Below, one piece after another: positions 19,824-28,035 of a stretch of DNA of 64,000 bases. Numbering within the stretch: the first letter of the stretch is position 1; each line of letters starts with the position of its first letter. The stretch spans positions 248,001 through 312,000 of the forward strand of contig SVIZ01000002.1 of the NCBI GenBank assembly GCA_015069205.1, written 5' to 3'. The notes beneath the pieces are model-generated. The model had not been told where the DNA came from, made no database searches, and saw only the letters and a program-made list of their open reading frames with translations. The DNA is from Oscillospiraceae bacterium. Lineage in GTDB: Bacteria > Bacillota > Clostridia > Saccharofermentanales > Saccharofermentanaceae. Made by a program: the position numbers and the translations under genes.

Positions 19824-20318
19824 ATGGGCAATATCGTATCTATAAGCACTATCGGACAGGACAGCCACAGATTCGGAGAACCTGCCGGCGATACAACGAT
19901 AAAACTCGGAGGAATAGACATTCCCTTCGATAAGCCCATACTTGCAAACAGCGATGGTGACGTGGTCTATCACGCCATAACAAATGCCATTTCCGGATTT
20001 ACAGGCGTAAATATCCTTGGTGGAGAGGCAGACAAGATCTGTCTTGAAAAGGGGATCAAAGACAGCGCCGTTTACCTCAACAAAGCTCTTGAATATCTTA
20101 AAGACGGCAAGATCATTCACTGCTCGGTCACGATCGAGTGTCTCCGCCCGAAGCTCATGCCTCACATTCCGGCCATGAAAGAATCCATCGGAAACATCCT
20201 GGGAATACCTGTATCTTCAGTCGGCATCACGGCAACGACCGGTGAAGGCCTCACGGGATTCGGACGCGGTGAAGGAATTCAGGTATTCGTAATCCTTACT
20301 TTCACAAAAGAGATCTGA
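19824..20318 (+). CDS. Divergent 2-C-methyl-D-erythritol 2,4-cyclodiphosphate synthase (IspF-like)
   Basis: IGQDSHRF, LANSDGDVVYHAITNAI, RPKLMPHIPAMKESI, TATTGEGLTGFGRGEGI. The canonical GDIG.HFPDTDP segment is replaced by VNILGGEADKICLEKG. Confidence 0.8.
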   Translation: MGNIVSISTIGQDSHRFGEPAGDTTIKLGGIDIPFDKPILANSDGDVVYHAITNAISGFTGVNILGGEADKICLEKGIKDSAVYLNKALEYLKDGKIIHCSVTIECLRPKLMPHIPAMKESIGNILGIPVSSVGITATTGEGLTGFGRGEGIQVFVILTFTKEI

Positions 20319-20320
20319 TC

Positions 20321-21070
20321 TTAATCGCGGAACGGTTCACTCTCGCCGCGTGATCTTACTATCTCGGAAGCTATCGCTATATCTTCCGGGGTTGTTATCT
20401 TCAGATTTGAATAGAGTCCTTTTGTCAGATAAACATCAAGGTTTAAAAGCTCTGCAAGTGCAGTGTCATCTGTTGCCGTGATCTCTTCTTCGATTGCCTT
20501 TGCGTAGCATGCTTTTATGTCTTTGTATTTAAAACCCTGGGGTGTGAGTATCTCATAGAATCTGGATCTGTCGGGAGTGCCCGTAACTTTGACACCGCCG
20601 TCCTTATCGATCTCAACTTCTTTCAGAGTGTTTTTAACGGGAACAGCAGATGCGCAGACGTCGTGTTCTTTCAGTCCGTCGATGCACGCTTTGATCTCTT
20701 CTGAAGTAACAAGACAGCGCGCGCCGTCATGGACAAGAACGGTGTCATCGGGCATTGCATCAGTGATCATGTTAAGTCCCAAAGATACTGATTCGGTCCT
20801 TGTATTTCCTCCCAATGTATAGACGATGTCGATGTCAGGGAAATATTCCTTGCACATGGCTTTGAGAGTTCCCATGAGATCAGGTGTTGTAACGAGTATG
20901 ATCATATATTCGAGATTGCCGTATCTGCTTCTGCATATCTCTGCCACGGCACCGAGTGTTCTTAAGATGACAGGGCTGCCTTCGACATTTCTCATAAGCT
21001 TAGGCTGGCCAGCGCCCATACGCGTTCCGCTTCCGGCTGCCGGTATCAGAAAATAACAATTGCGGTTCAT
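20321..21070 (-). CDS. ispD: 2-C-methyl-D-erythritol 4-phosphate cytidylyltransferase
   Basis: FLIPAAGSGTRMGAGQPKLMRNVEG, VLVHDGARCLVT, TPQGFKYKDI, TDDTALAELL. Start placed at MNRNCYF because of SD AAGGAGGTGTTCTT-ATG. Confidence 0.92.
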   Translation of the reverse strand: MNRNCYFLIPAAGSGTRMGAGQPKLMRNVEGSPVILRTLGAVAEICRSRYGNLEYMIILVTTPDLMGTLKAMCKEYFPDIDIVYTLGGNTRTESVSLGLNMITDAMPDDTVLVHDGARCLVTSEEIKACIDGLKEHDVCASAVPVKNTLKEVEIDKDGGVKVTGTPDRSRFYEILTPQGFKYKDIKACYAKAIEEEITATDDTALAELLNLDVYLTKGLYSNLKITTPEDIAIASEIVRSRGESEPFRD

Positions 21071-21090
21071 AAGAACACCTCCTTGACTTG

Positions 21091-22509
21091 TCATGAGAAC
21101 AGTATGTCTACTGCTTCCTTCAGGTTGTCCGCGTATATGAATTCAGGAGCGGAATTTCCGCCAAACGAATCCTTTGAAATGTTTGCGAGTTCTTTCTCGA
21201 GAGCGTCTTTGGAACTGCCGGGAAGAACGACGGTGGTGATGCCGAGTCTTGTTGCGGCAAGGCATCTTTTTAATATCCTTGTGACAGGTCTTATCTCTCC
21301 TGATAATCCGACTTCGCCAAGTATAAGTGTATTGGGTCTTACGCTGACGCCTCTTGCGGAAGAAACGGTAGCAATGCAAACCGCAAGGTCCGTTGCAGGA
21401 TCACTTACCTTAAGACCGCCGATGACATTGATAAAACAATCCATAGACGTGAGACCGAGATTCAAAAGCTTCTCGCACACTGCGAGGAGCATGAGAACAC
21501 GGGCTCTTTCAGGACCTGATGTCATTCGCTGCGGGTTAGCATAAACAGTCTGGGTGCAGAGTGCCTGGACTTCGATCGTTAATGCATCGTTGCCTTCAAG
21601 TGTAGATGTGAGGACTGATCCCGGACTGTTGAGAGGTCTTCCTGCAACAAGCAGCGCCTTGGAACTGTCGACTGGTATGAGCCCTGCTTCGCCCATCTCG
21701 AAAAAGCATATCTCATTTGATCTTCCGAAACGGTTCTTGGCAGAACGGATGATCCTGTAACCGCCGGTGCTGTCTCCCTCAAATCCGAGAACCGTATCAA
21801 CCATGTGCTCGATGGTCTTAGGACCTGCTATGGAACCGTCCTTTGCTATGTGACCTACCATTATGATGGTGATGTTATTTGTCTTCGCTATCCTGATAAG
21901 TCCGGCAGCGACCTCTCTGATCTGTGCCACGCCGCCCGGTGTTCCTGCGACCTGTTCTGAATAAAGAGTCTGGATCGAATCGATGATGGCAAGACAGGGC
22001 TTATGTGTTTTTAACTGTTCTGCTATTGCTTCGAACCTGGTCTCGCCGCAGATAAGGATATCTCTTTTGATCTTGAGTCTTGAAGCTCGCATGCCGATCT
22101 GCGCAGGTGATTCTTCGCCTGAGATATAGAGGACGTCGCCTTCTGCCTGATATGAATCGGCAAGCTGCATGAGTATCGTGGATTTGCCGATGCCGGGTTC
22201 GCCTGCAACAAGTGTTACCGAACCTTCGGTAATCCCGCCGCCGAAGAGCCTGTCCAGACTTTCCATACCCGTGGAATGCCTTTTGTAATTTTCTTTGCCT
22301 GCATCTTTAAGTCTTACCGTAACGGCGGAGTCTGTCCATGAATACTGGTTGGCGGTAAAAGCGGGCGAATCTGTCTTGGCCTTGACGGGAGCCTTCTCGG
22401 AAGGGGCCTCGACAAATGTGTTGAACATACCGCAAGCAGGACATTTGCCCATCCATCCGGATGTCTCATATCCGCATTCCTTACAGAAAAAAGTAGTCTT
22501 CTTAGCCAT
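21091..22509 (-). CDS. radA: DNA repair protein RadA
   Basis: N-terminal zinc finger FFCKECGYETSGWMGKCPACGMFNT; Walker A GEPGIGKST; KNRFG motif; Lon-like C-terminal domain. Confidence 0.96.
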   Translation of the reverse strand: MAKKTTFFCKECGYETSGWMGKCPACGMFNTFVEAPSEKAPVKAKTDSPAFTANQYSWTDSAVTVRLKDAGKENYKRHSTGMESLDRLFGGGITEGSVTLVAGEPGIGKSTILMQLADSYQAEGDVLYISGEESPAQIGMRASRLKIKRDILICGETRFEAIAEQLKTHKPCLAIIDSIQTLYSEQVAGTPGGVAQIREVAAGLIRIAKTNNITIIMVGHIAKDGSIAGPKTIEHMVDTVLGFEGDSTGGYRIIRSAKNRFGRSNEICFFEMGEAGLIPVDSSKALLVAGRPLNSPGSVLTSTLEGNDALTIEVQALCTQTVYANPQRMTSGPERARVLMLLAVCEKLLNLGLTSMDCFINVIGGLKVSDPATDLAVCIATVSSARGVSVRPNTLILGEVGLSGEIRPVTRILKRCLAATRLGITTVVLPGSSKDALEKELANISKDSFGGNSAPEFIYADNLKEAVDILFS

Positions 22510-22574
22510 GTTAATATCCGTCCGAATCTTTTATTACCTGAATTATAACAAAGGTTTATTTCGATTATTGGGAC

Positions 22575-22598
22575 AAAAAAAGCTGCCCGCTCGGGCAG
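22575..22598 (-). terminator. Rho-independent terminator downstream of dapL
   Basis: On the minus strand: CTGCCCGAGCGGGCAG followed by CTTTTTTT. Confidence 0.85.
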
Positions 22599-22623
22599 AC
22601 TGTAAATGAAACGTTTTTTGCTG

Positions 22624-23808
22624 TTACAGAGTTTTGAAGAACTCACATGCCTTGAGTGTATTCTCGTAAGAACCGAATGCGGTGAGACGGAAATAGTCTG
22701 CACCGTTTTCTCCGAATCCTTCACCCGGAGTGCCGACGATTCCGAATCTGTTAAGAATGGAGTCGAAGAATTCCCAGCCGCCCATGTTGTCAGGACACTT
22801 GAGCCAGATGTAAGGTGAGTTTACGCCGCCTGTGAAATAGATTCCCTTGGCTGTGAAAACTTCTGCAAGTGCAGCAGCGTTGCGCTTGTAGTAAGCGATG
22901 TTTGCTTTGCAGTCTTCAAGGCCCTTGCCTGAGAGTGAAGCAGCAGCGCCCTTCTGGGTTACATAAGAGACACCATTGAACTTTGTGGCCTGACGTCTCG
23001 CCCAGAACTTAGACAGCTTGATGCCGCCTGCTTCAAGTCCGTCCGGAACGACCGTCCATCCGCATCTTACGCCGGTAAAGCCTGCGAACTTGGAAAATGA
23101 AGAGATCTCGATGGCACATGTATCGGCACCGGGGATCTCATAGATCGTGTGAGGCTTATCTTCTGTGATGAATGCTTCGTAAGCTGCATCGAAAATGATG
23201 AGTGAACCTGTCCTGAGAGCGAAGTTTACCCATTCCGTAAGACCTTCGTAGTTGTAAACCGCACCTGTCGGGTTGTTGGGTGAGCAGATATAGATTACGG
23301 AAGGTTCAATGTTTGTATCAGCAGGAGGGAGAGGAAGGAAGTCATTCTCCTTGTTGCCTGCAACGAAAGAGACCTTCCTGCCGTTCATGAGGTTAGAGTC
23401 GACATAAACTGGATATACGGGATCCGGAATGATTACCTGGTTGTCACCCAAAATGTCGGGAAGATTGCCGAGATCACTCTTGGCACCGTCTGATACATAG
23501 ATGACGTTCGATGTAATGGCCGGTGCTCCGATCTCTTTATAATGCGAAGCGATGGCATCTCTTAAGAAATCGTAACCATATTCCGGCGGATAACCGTGGA
23601 ACGTCTCTTTGCTTGACATCTCTTTAACTGCTTCTTCCATAGCTGAAGTAACGGAAGCGGGAAGTGGAAGGGTAACGTCGCCGATTCCCATTCTGATGAT
23701 CTCCCTGTCAGGGTTCTCTTCCTGGAATTTCTTTACTCTTTTTGCAATGTCGGAGAACAGATAAGTCTCTTTTACATCAAGAAAGTGATCGTTAAGTTTG
23801 ATGTCCAT
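22624..23808 (-). CDS. dapL: LL-diaminopimelate aminotransferase
   Basis: LNDHFLDVKETYLFSDIAKRVKKFQEENPDREIIRMGIGDVTLPLP, FHGYPPEYGYDFLRDAIASHY, SSFSKFAGFTGVRCGW. Confidence 0.93.
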   Translation of the reverse strand: MDIKLNDHFLDVKETYLFSDIAKRVKKFQEENPDREIIRMGIGDVTLPLPASVTSAMEEAVKEMSSKETFHGYPPEYGYDFLRDAIASHYKEIGAPAITSNVIYVSDGAKSDLGNLPDILGDNQVIIPDPVYPVYVDSNLMNGRKVSFVAGNKENDFLPLPPADTNIEPSVIYICSPNNPTGAVYNYEGLTEWVNFALRTGSLIIFDAAYEAFITEDKPHTIYEIPGADTCAIEISSFSKFAGFTGVRCGWTVVPDGLEAGGIKLSKFWARRQATKFNGVSYVTQKGAAASLSGKGLEDCKANIAYYKRNAAALAEVFTAKGIYFTGGVNSPYIWLKCPDNMGGWEFFDSILNRFGIVGTPGEGFGENGADYFRLTAFGSYENTLKACEFFKTL

Positions 23809-24002
23809 GGTTTGTCACCTCTAACTCAAATTTGCGAACATTTTAACACGCAGAAAAAAGAGGGAAATAAAAAAGTTTTCGTACACATGCACAAAAGATT
23901 GTTCGCAAACTTTGGGCTGATGTTAAAAGTTTTTGATAAGCGTATAATAAACGCGATTGGATAAGAAGTATTTTGCCTTTTTTGAATTAATGGAGAATTG
24001 TT

Positions 24003-25772
24003 TTGGAAAGCCTTTGGAGCGTGTTCTATCCTGAGAAATATGCGAATCCCGAGACGGATACCACAGATACGCTTTATGTGCGTATCAGGAGAGTCAGCTC
24101 CAAATATCCGTACAGGACTGCTCTTGAATACGGATCTCGTAAGTTTACATATGCAGCGCTTATCGCTAAGATCGACGAGACAGCTGTGGCCTGGAAGAAT
24201 CTCGGTGTCAAAGAAGGCGACAGGGTAATACTTCTTATGGGCCACAACCCCATGAATGTAATAAGTGTGTATGCGCTTGATAAGATCGGTGCTTCCGCAG
24301 CTCTTTGCGTTCCTAATCTGTCGACTGAACATTTCGAGATGTTCGCAAATTCAGTCGGCGCAAAATATTGCGTAATGAGCTGCAACCAGTATCTGAACTA
24401 TGCTCCCGTTCTGAAGAATACTAAGATCGGCACTGTCATTATCGGCAAATACAAGTTCATGATCGGGGGAAAAGACAGACTTGCATTTCCGTTCTATCCC
24501 CTGGCAGGTTATGACAAGCCCAAACCGAATGCCGTTCCGGAAGGAATACGGCTCTTGTACTGGAAAGACGTAATGGATCTTCCCGACATAAACCCGGATG
24601 TCCGTAATGATGTTTTTGACAGGGACAATACAAGACAGGCGCTTTTCCTCTTCCCGAGTGAGCCGGATGCCAATACCAAAGTGGCACCGTTTACGGCGAA
24701 GAGTTTAAACGTCTCTGCAAACATAACTGAGATGGTCTTTAAAGCAAATGAGGATCTTACGGGAAGACCCGCAAGGATGCTCTGCCTTAATGAGAGCTGC
24801 TTCGCTTTCGGATTTTTAGCCGGTATCCATAATGTTCTTTCAGCCGGACAAACTGTACTTTTGTTTACATGGTATGACTCAGAGAAGATCTTTTATGCAA
24901 TAAAGCGATATAAACCTGATGTTCTCATCGGATACAACAGTATGGTTGCATTGCTCAACAAAGCCGTCAATACGATGGGTGTTCTTAAGACTGTGGACAG
25001 GATCATCGTCGGCGGAGGACTTCTTACAAGCAGCCAGAAAGCTACGCTGTTTGAGATTGCCAGAACATCCGGAAGAAAACTTTCCGTATGTTCGATCACG
25101 GGATGCGATGAACTTCTGACTTACGCATACGGACCTTCCGATCTTCAAAGTGACAGACTGCTCGGATTCCCGCTGCCGGGAGTAATAATGAGGATAGCTG
25201 ACAGTACGACCGGTCTTGACGTTCCGGAAGGAGCCGAAGGCGAGATTGCCGTGTGTTCTCCGATATCTTCCAGTTTTGTTGAAGGAGAGAGCAAGCAGGA
25301 CAAACCCGGTTACAGAAAGCTTCCTGACGGAAGGATCTGGTATTTTACCGGAAATATCGGAAAACAGGACGGCAACAGGATGTTTTATGTTGTCGGTTCC
25401 AAATCAAGAGAAGCCAGGATCAACAGTTATCCGGTTTATCCCGACAAGGTCGATGATGCTGTCCAGATGGCCGAAGGCGTTATTGAGTCATGCTCGGTAA
25501 TTATCGAAAAGCCTGAAGGTCCGGTCCTGATATCTGCCGTCGTGCCCAAAGAGGAGTATTTTTACGACAATTCCATGATGGAAGATCTCAGGGACAGGAT
25601 CAAGTCTGAATGTGAGATGACACTGCACGAGGCTATGAGGCCTTCCGAGATATCGTTCCTTGTATCTCTGCCAAGAGATTCAAAGGGTGTAATCGATTAT
25701 GAGGCAGTAAAAGAAAAGCTCGAAATGGTCCTGGAAGACGATATAAATGACGATGCTCCGGCTGACCAGTAA
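24003..25772 (+). CDS. AMP-dependent synthetase/ligase (acyl-CoA synthetase-like), TTG start
   Basis: Adenylate-forming enzyme architecture (KFTYAALIAKIDETAVAWKNLGVKEGDRVILLMGHNPMNV; SITGCDELLTYAYGPSD; WYFTGNIGKQDGNRMFYVVGSKSREARINSYPVYPDKVDDAV). The TGD and GRxK motifs are degenerate. Confidence 0.75.
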   Translation: MESLWSVFYPEKYANPETDTTDTLYVRIRRVSSKYPYRTALEYGSRKFTYAALIAKIDETAVAWKNLGVKEGDRVILLMGHNPMNVISVYALDKIGASAALCVPNLSTEHFEMFANSVGAKYCVMSCNQYLNYAPVLKNTKIGTVIIGKYKFMIGGKDRLAFPFYPLAGYDKPKPNAVPEGIRLLYWKDVMDLPDINPDVRNDVFDRDNTRQALFLFPSEPDANTKVAPFTAKSLNVSANITEMVFKANEDLTGRPARMLCLNESCFAFGFLAGIHNVLSAGQTVLLFTWYDSEKIFYAIKRYKPDVLIGYNSMVALLNKAVNTMGVLKTVDRIIVGGGLLTSSQKATLFEIARTSGRKLSVCSITGCDELLTYAYGPSDLQSDRLLGFPLPGVIMRIADSTTGLDVPEGAEGEIAVCSPISSSFVEGESKQDKPGYRKLPDGRIWYFTGNIGKQDGNRMFYVVGSKSREARINSYPVYPDKVDDAVQMAEGVIESCSVIIEKPEGPVLISAVVPKEEYFYDNSMMEDLRDRIKSECEMTLHEAMRPSEISFLVSLPRDSKGVIDYEAVKEKLEMVLEDDINDDAPADQ

Positions 25773-25831
25773 CTGCCTGAATAAGCAAATATTATTATTT
25801 CGTGGTATTATCATTTAGCATCCTTTTTAAG

Positions 25832-25858
25832 GGATAAAGGATGATATGGATAAAGGAT
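25832..25858. repeat. Direct repeat GGATAAAGGAT x2, 16-bp period, upstream of the DUF885 lipoprotein gene
   Basis: GGATAAAGGAT at 25832-25842 and 25848-25858; the first copy overlaps an inverted repeat CATCCTTT/AAAGGATG (25819-25843). Confidence 0.7.
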
Positions 25859-25875
25859 AAAAAGGAGATGATTTA

Positions 25876-27864
25876 ATGAAGAAGCTATCTGTTAAGATTA
25901 TTGCGCTTGCATGCTGCACATCATTATTGCTGTCTGTTGCAGGCTGCTCAACAAAATCTAATGGCGGCGGAAGACGGCACGATGACGAGACAAAGCCTGA
26001 AGGCGGCCGTGTGACGGATCCTACTTATGTAACCGATCCCACTGATCCGACAGACCCGACATCAGATCCCACTTCGCCTACTCAGAATCCCGGCAACTAC
26101 GGTGATTTCATTCCGACATCTGATGATCTCACATATCCGGATCACGTAGCATCATTTGAAGAAGTGCATCCCGTTCACCAGAGAGGTACCGTAACAGGTA
26201 AGGACGCAACCGATCTTTTGAGTCAGGTTGAGTATGACATCATGCATCATGAAATAAACTGCTATGCCGATGTTGAGATCTATTTCGAACATCCGGAAAA
26301 TTTCGGTTTTGATATCCAGGAAGCAACTTGGGGTGATTTCACCGGAATCGATGATTACGATGAGGAGAAGGCATACTACCAGTCACAGCTCGACAAATTG
26401 CTTACGATCGATATCGAATCGCTTAAGGGCGATGATCTTCTCTGCTATGAGAAGCTTGTTTACGATTGTGAAGAGTCAGTTTATGCATACTCATACACGG
26501 CTTTTGAATACTACAAAATGGTATTCAATTACCTTGTAGGCCCCCAGTCAGACATTCTGTTCATTCTCGACGTATATTCTTTCGATAATGTTAAAGATGC
26601 CGAGAATTACATCGACCTTGTAAAGGACCTCGACAGATATTTTGACCAGCTTTGCAATTTCGAAGAGGAAAGAGTTTATTACGGATTTATCGCTTCGGAT
26701 AACAGCTACGAGGAAGCTGCAAAATCATTCGATAATCTTGTTGAGCAGAAGGATGACTGCTTCCTTTATGCATCTTTTGAAGAAAGACTTGATAATATCC
26801 AGGACCTTTCCGATTCTGACAGAACAAGACTTATTTCCGAGCACGAGAAGGCAATGAAGGAAGTAATGTTCCCTGAATTTGAAGAGTGCGCAAGCCGCAT
26901 GAGAGCTCTTAAGGGTTCCGGCGGAGAAGATGCCGGACTTTGCAGATACAGAGGCGGTGACGCTTACTATGCAATGCTTACAAGAGCGATCACAAACAGC
27001 GATGCAACCGTTGAAGAGAGCATCAAGGCACTCGATGATAAGCTTGACAGCGTTTACGATGATATGATGACTATCGCAAGCACCGGTGTTGACTGGTATG
27101 ATGAATACACGAATCATGTTTATTCAAAGGGTTCATTAACCGACAATCTTGATTTCCTTAATGAAGCTGTAAAGCCTGATTTCCCTGATATTCCGGCACA
27201 CGGATACTACACGATGGATGTACCTGAGGTATTTGAGGAGAATTTCTCACCTGCAGCTTATCTCGGATACCATCTCGATAACTTCAATGACAATCTTCTT
27301 ATCGTAAATAACAGTGGCGTAGATGATGATTTCGGAGTTACCGTAGCTCATGAGGCATATCCGGGACACATGTTCCAGTCACTTTATACCCGTGCACATA
27401 CAACCCATCCTTATATGTATCTGATGTATTCCACAGGTTATGCAGAAGGCTGGGCTACATATGTTGAGAACTATTCAATGAAGTATTTCACTGAAGGCGG
27501 CCAGAGAACAAATGCAATGCAGCTTATTCAGGATGAGTCAGTCCTGGGTCTTATTGCAAGTACAAGAGCGGATTACGGCATCAACTATGAGAACTGGTCT
27601 CTGACAGACTGCGTTGATTACTTCAACGAACTTGGATTCCCGGTAACTGAAGATGATTTCAGGGATTTCTACACGCTTCTCATCATGGATCCCGGTTACT
27701 ACGCAAAGTACGGAATGGGTTATCTCTGGACACAGAAGACCATGGATGACATGCATGCAAAGTACCCGAATGCAACGGATGAGCAGATCCATACGGCATA
27801 TCTTGATTCCCTTACAGGAACCTTCGATATGATCAACAGAAATATGGACAGGATCCTCGGCTGA
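25876..27864 (+). CDS. DUF885-family lipoprotein (putative metallopeptidase)
   Basis: Lipobox LLSVAGCST; DPT-repeat linker; VAHEAYPGHMFQSLY motif typical of DUF885; SD AAAAAGGAG. Confidence 0.88.
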   Translation: MKKLSVKIIALACCTSLLLSVAGCSTKSNGGGRRHDDETKPEGGRVTDPTYVTDPTDPTDPTSDPTSPTQNPGNYGDFIPTSDDLTYPDHVASFEEVHPVHQRGTVTGKDATDLLSQVEYDIMHHEINCYADVEIYFEHPENFGFDIQEATWGDFTGIDDYDEEKAYYQSQLDKLLTIDIESLKGDDLLCYEKLVYDCEESVYAYSYTAFEYYKMVFNYLVGPQSDILFILDVYSFDNVKDAENYIDLVKDLDRYFDQLCNFEEERVYYGFIASDNSYEEAAKSFDNLVEQKDDCFLYASFEERLDNIQDLSDSDRTRLISEHEKAMKEVMFPEFEECASRMRALKGSGGEDAGLCRYRGGDAYYAMLTRAITNSDATVEESIKALDDKLDSVYDDMMTIASTGVDWYDEYTNHVYSKGSLTDNLDFLNEAVKPDFPDIPAHGYYTMDVPEVFEENFSPAAYLGYHLDNFNDNLLIVNNSGVDDDFGVTVAHEAYPGHMFQSLYTRAHTTHPYMYLMYSTGYAEGWATYVENYSMKYFTEGGQRTNAMQLIQDESVLGLIASTRADYGINYENWSLTDCVDYFNELGFPVTEDDFRDFYTLLIMDPGYYAKYGMGYLWTQKTMDDMHAKYPNATDEQIHTAYLDSLTGTFDMINRNMDRILG

Positions 27865-27886
27865 TAAGCTGCCACAAAATTACACC

Positions 27887-27926
27887 AAAGAGCCTCGTGG
27901 GCAATATGCCTGCGGGGTCTTTTATT
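27887..27926 (+). terminator. Probable Rho-independent terminator
   Basis: AAAGAGCCTCGTGGGCA-ATA-TGCCTGCGGGGTCTTT with G.U wobbles and one bulge, followed by a T-rich run. Confidence 0.65.
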
Positions 27927-28035
27927 TGCGGCATTTTGCATAAAATTACTGTTATATTAATTTTTATAAAAATAGATTGAGATAAAAAACCTTGTGTTAT
28001 AATTATCATGAATATTTATACGGAGGATGGGCTTC

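Noticed and set aside
26020-26100. DPT-type repeat in the DUF885 lipoprotein
   Set aside because: Short flexible linker after a lipobox, common in surface lipoproteins; not a separate element.
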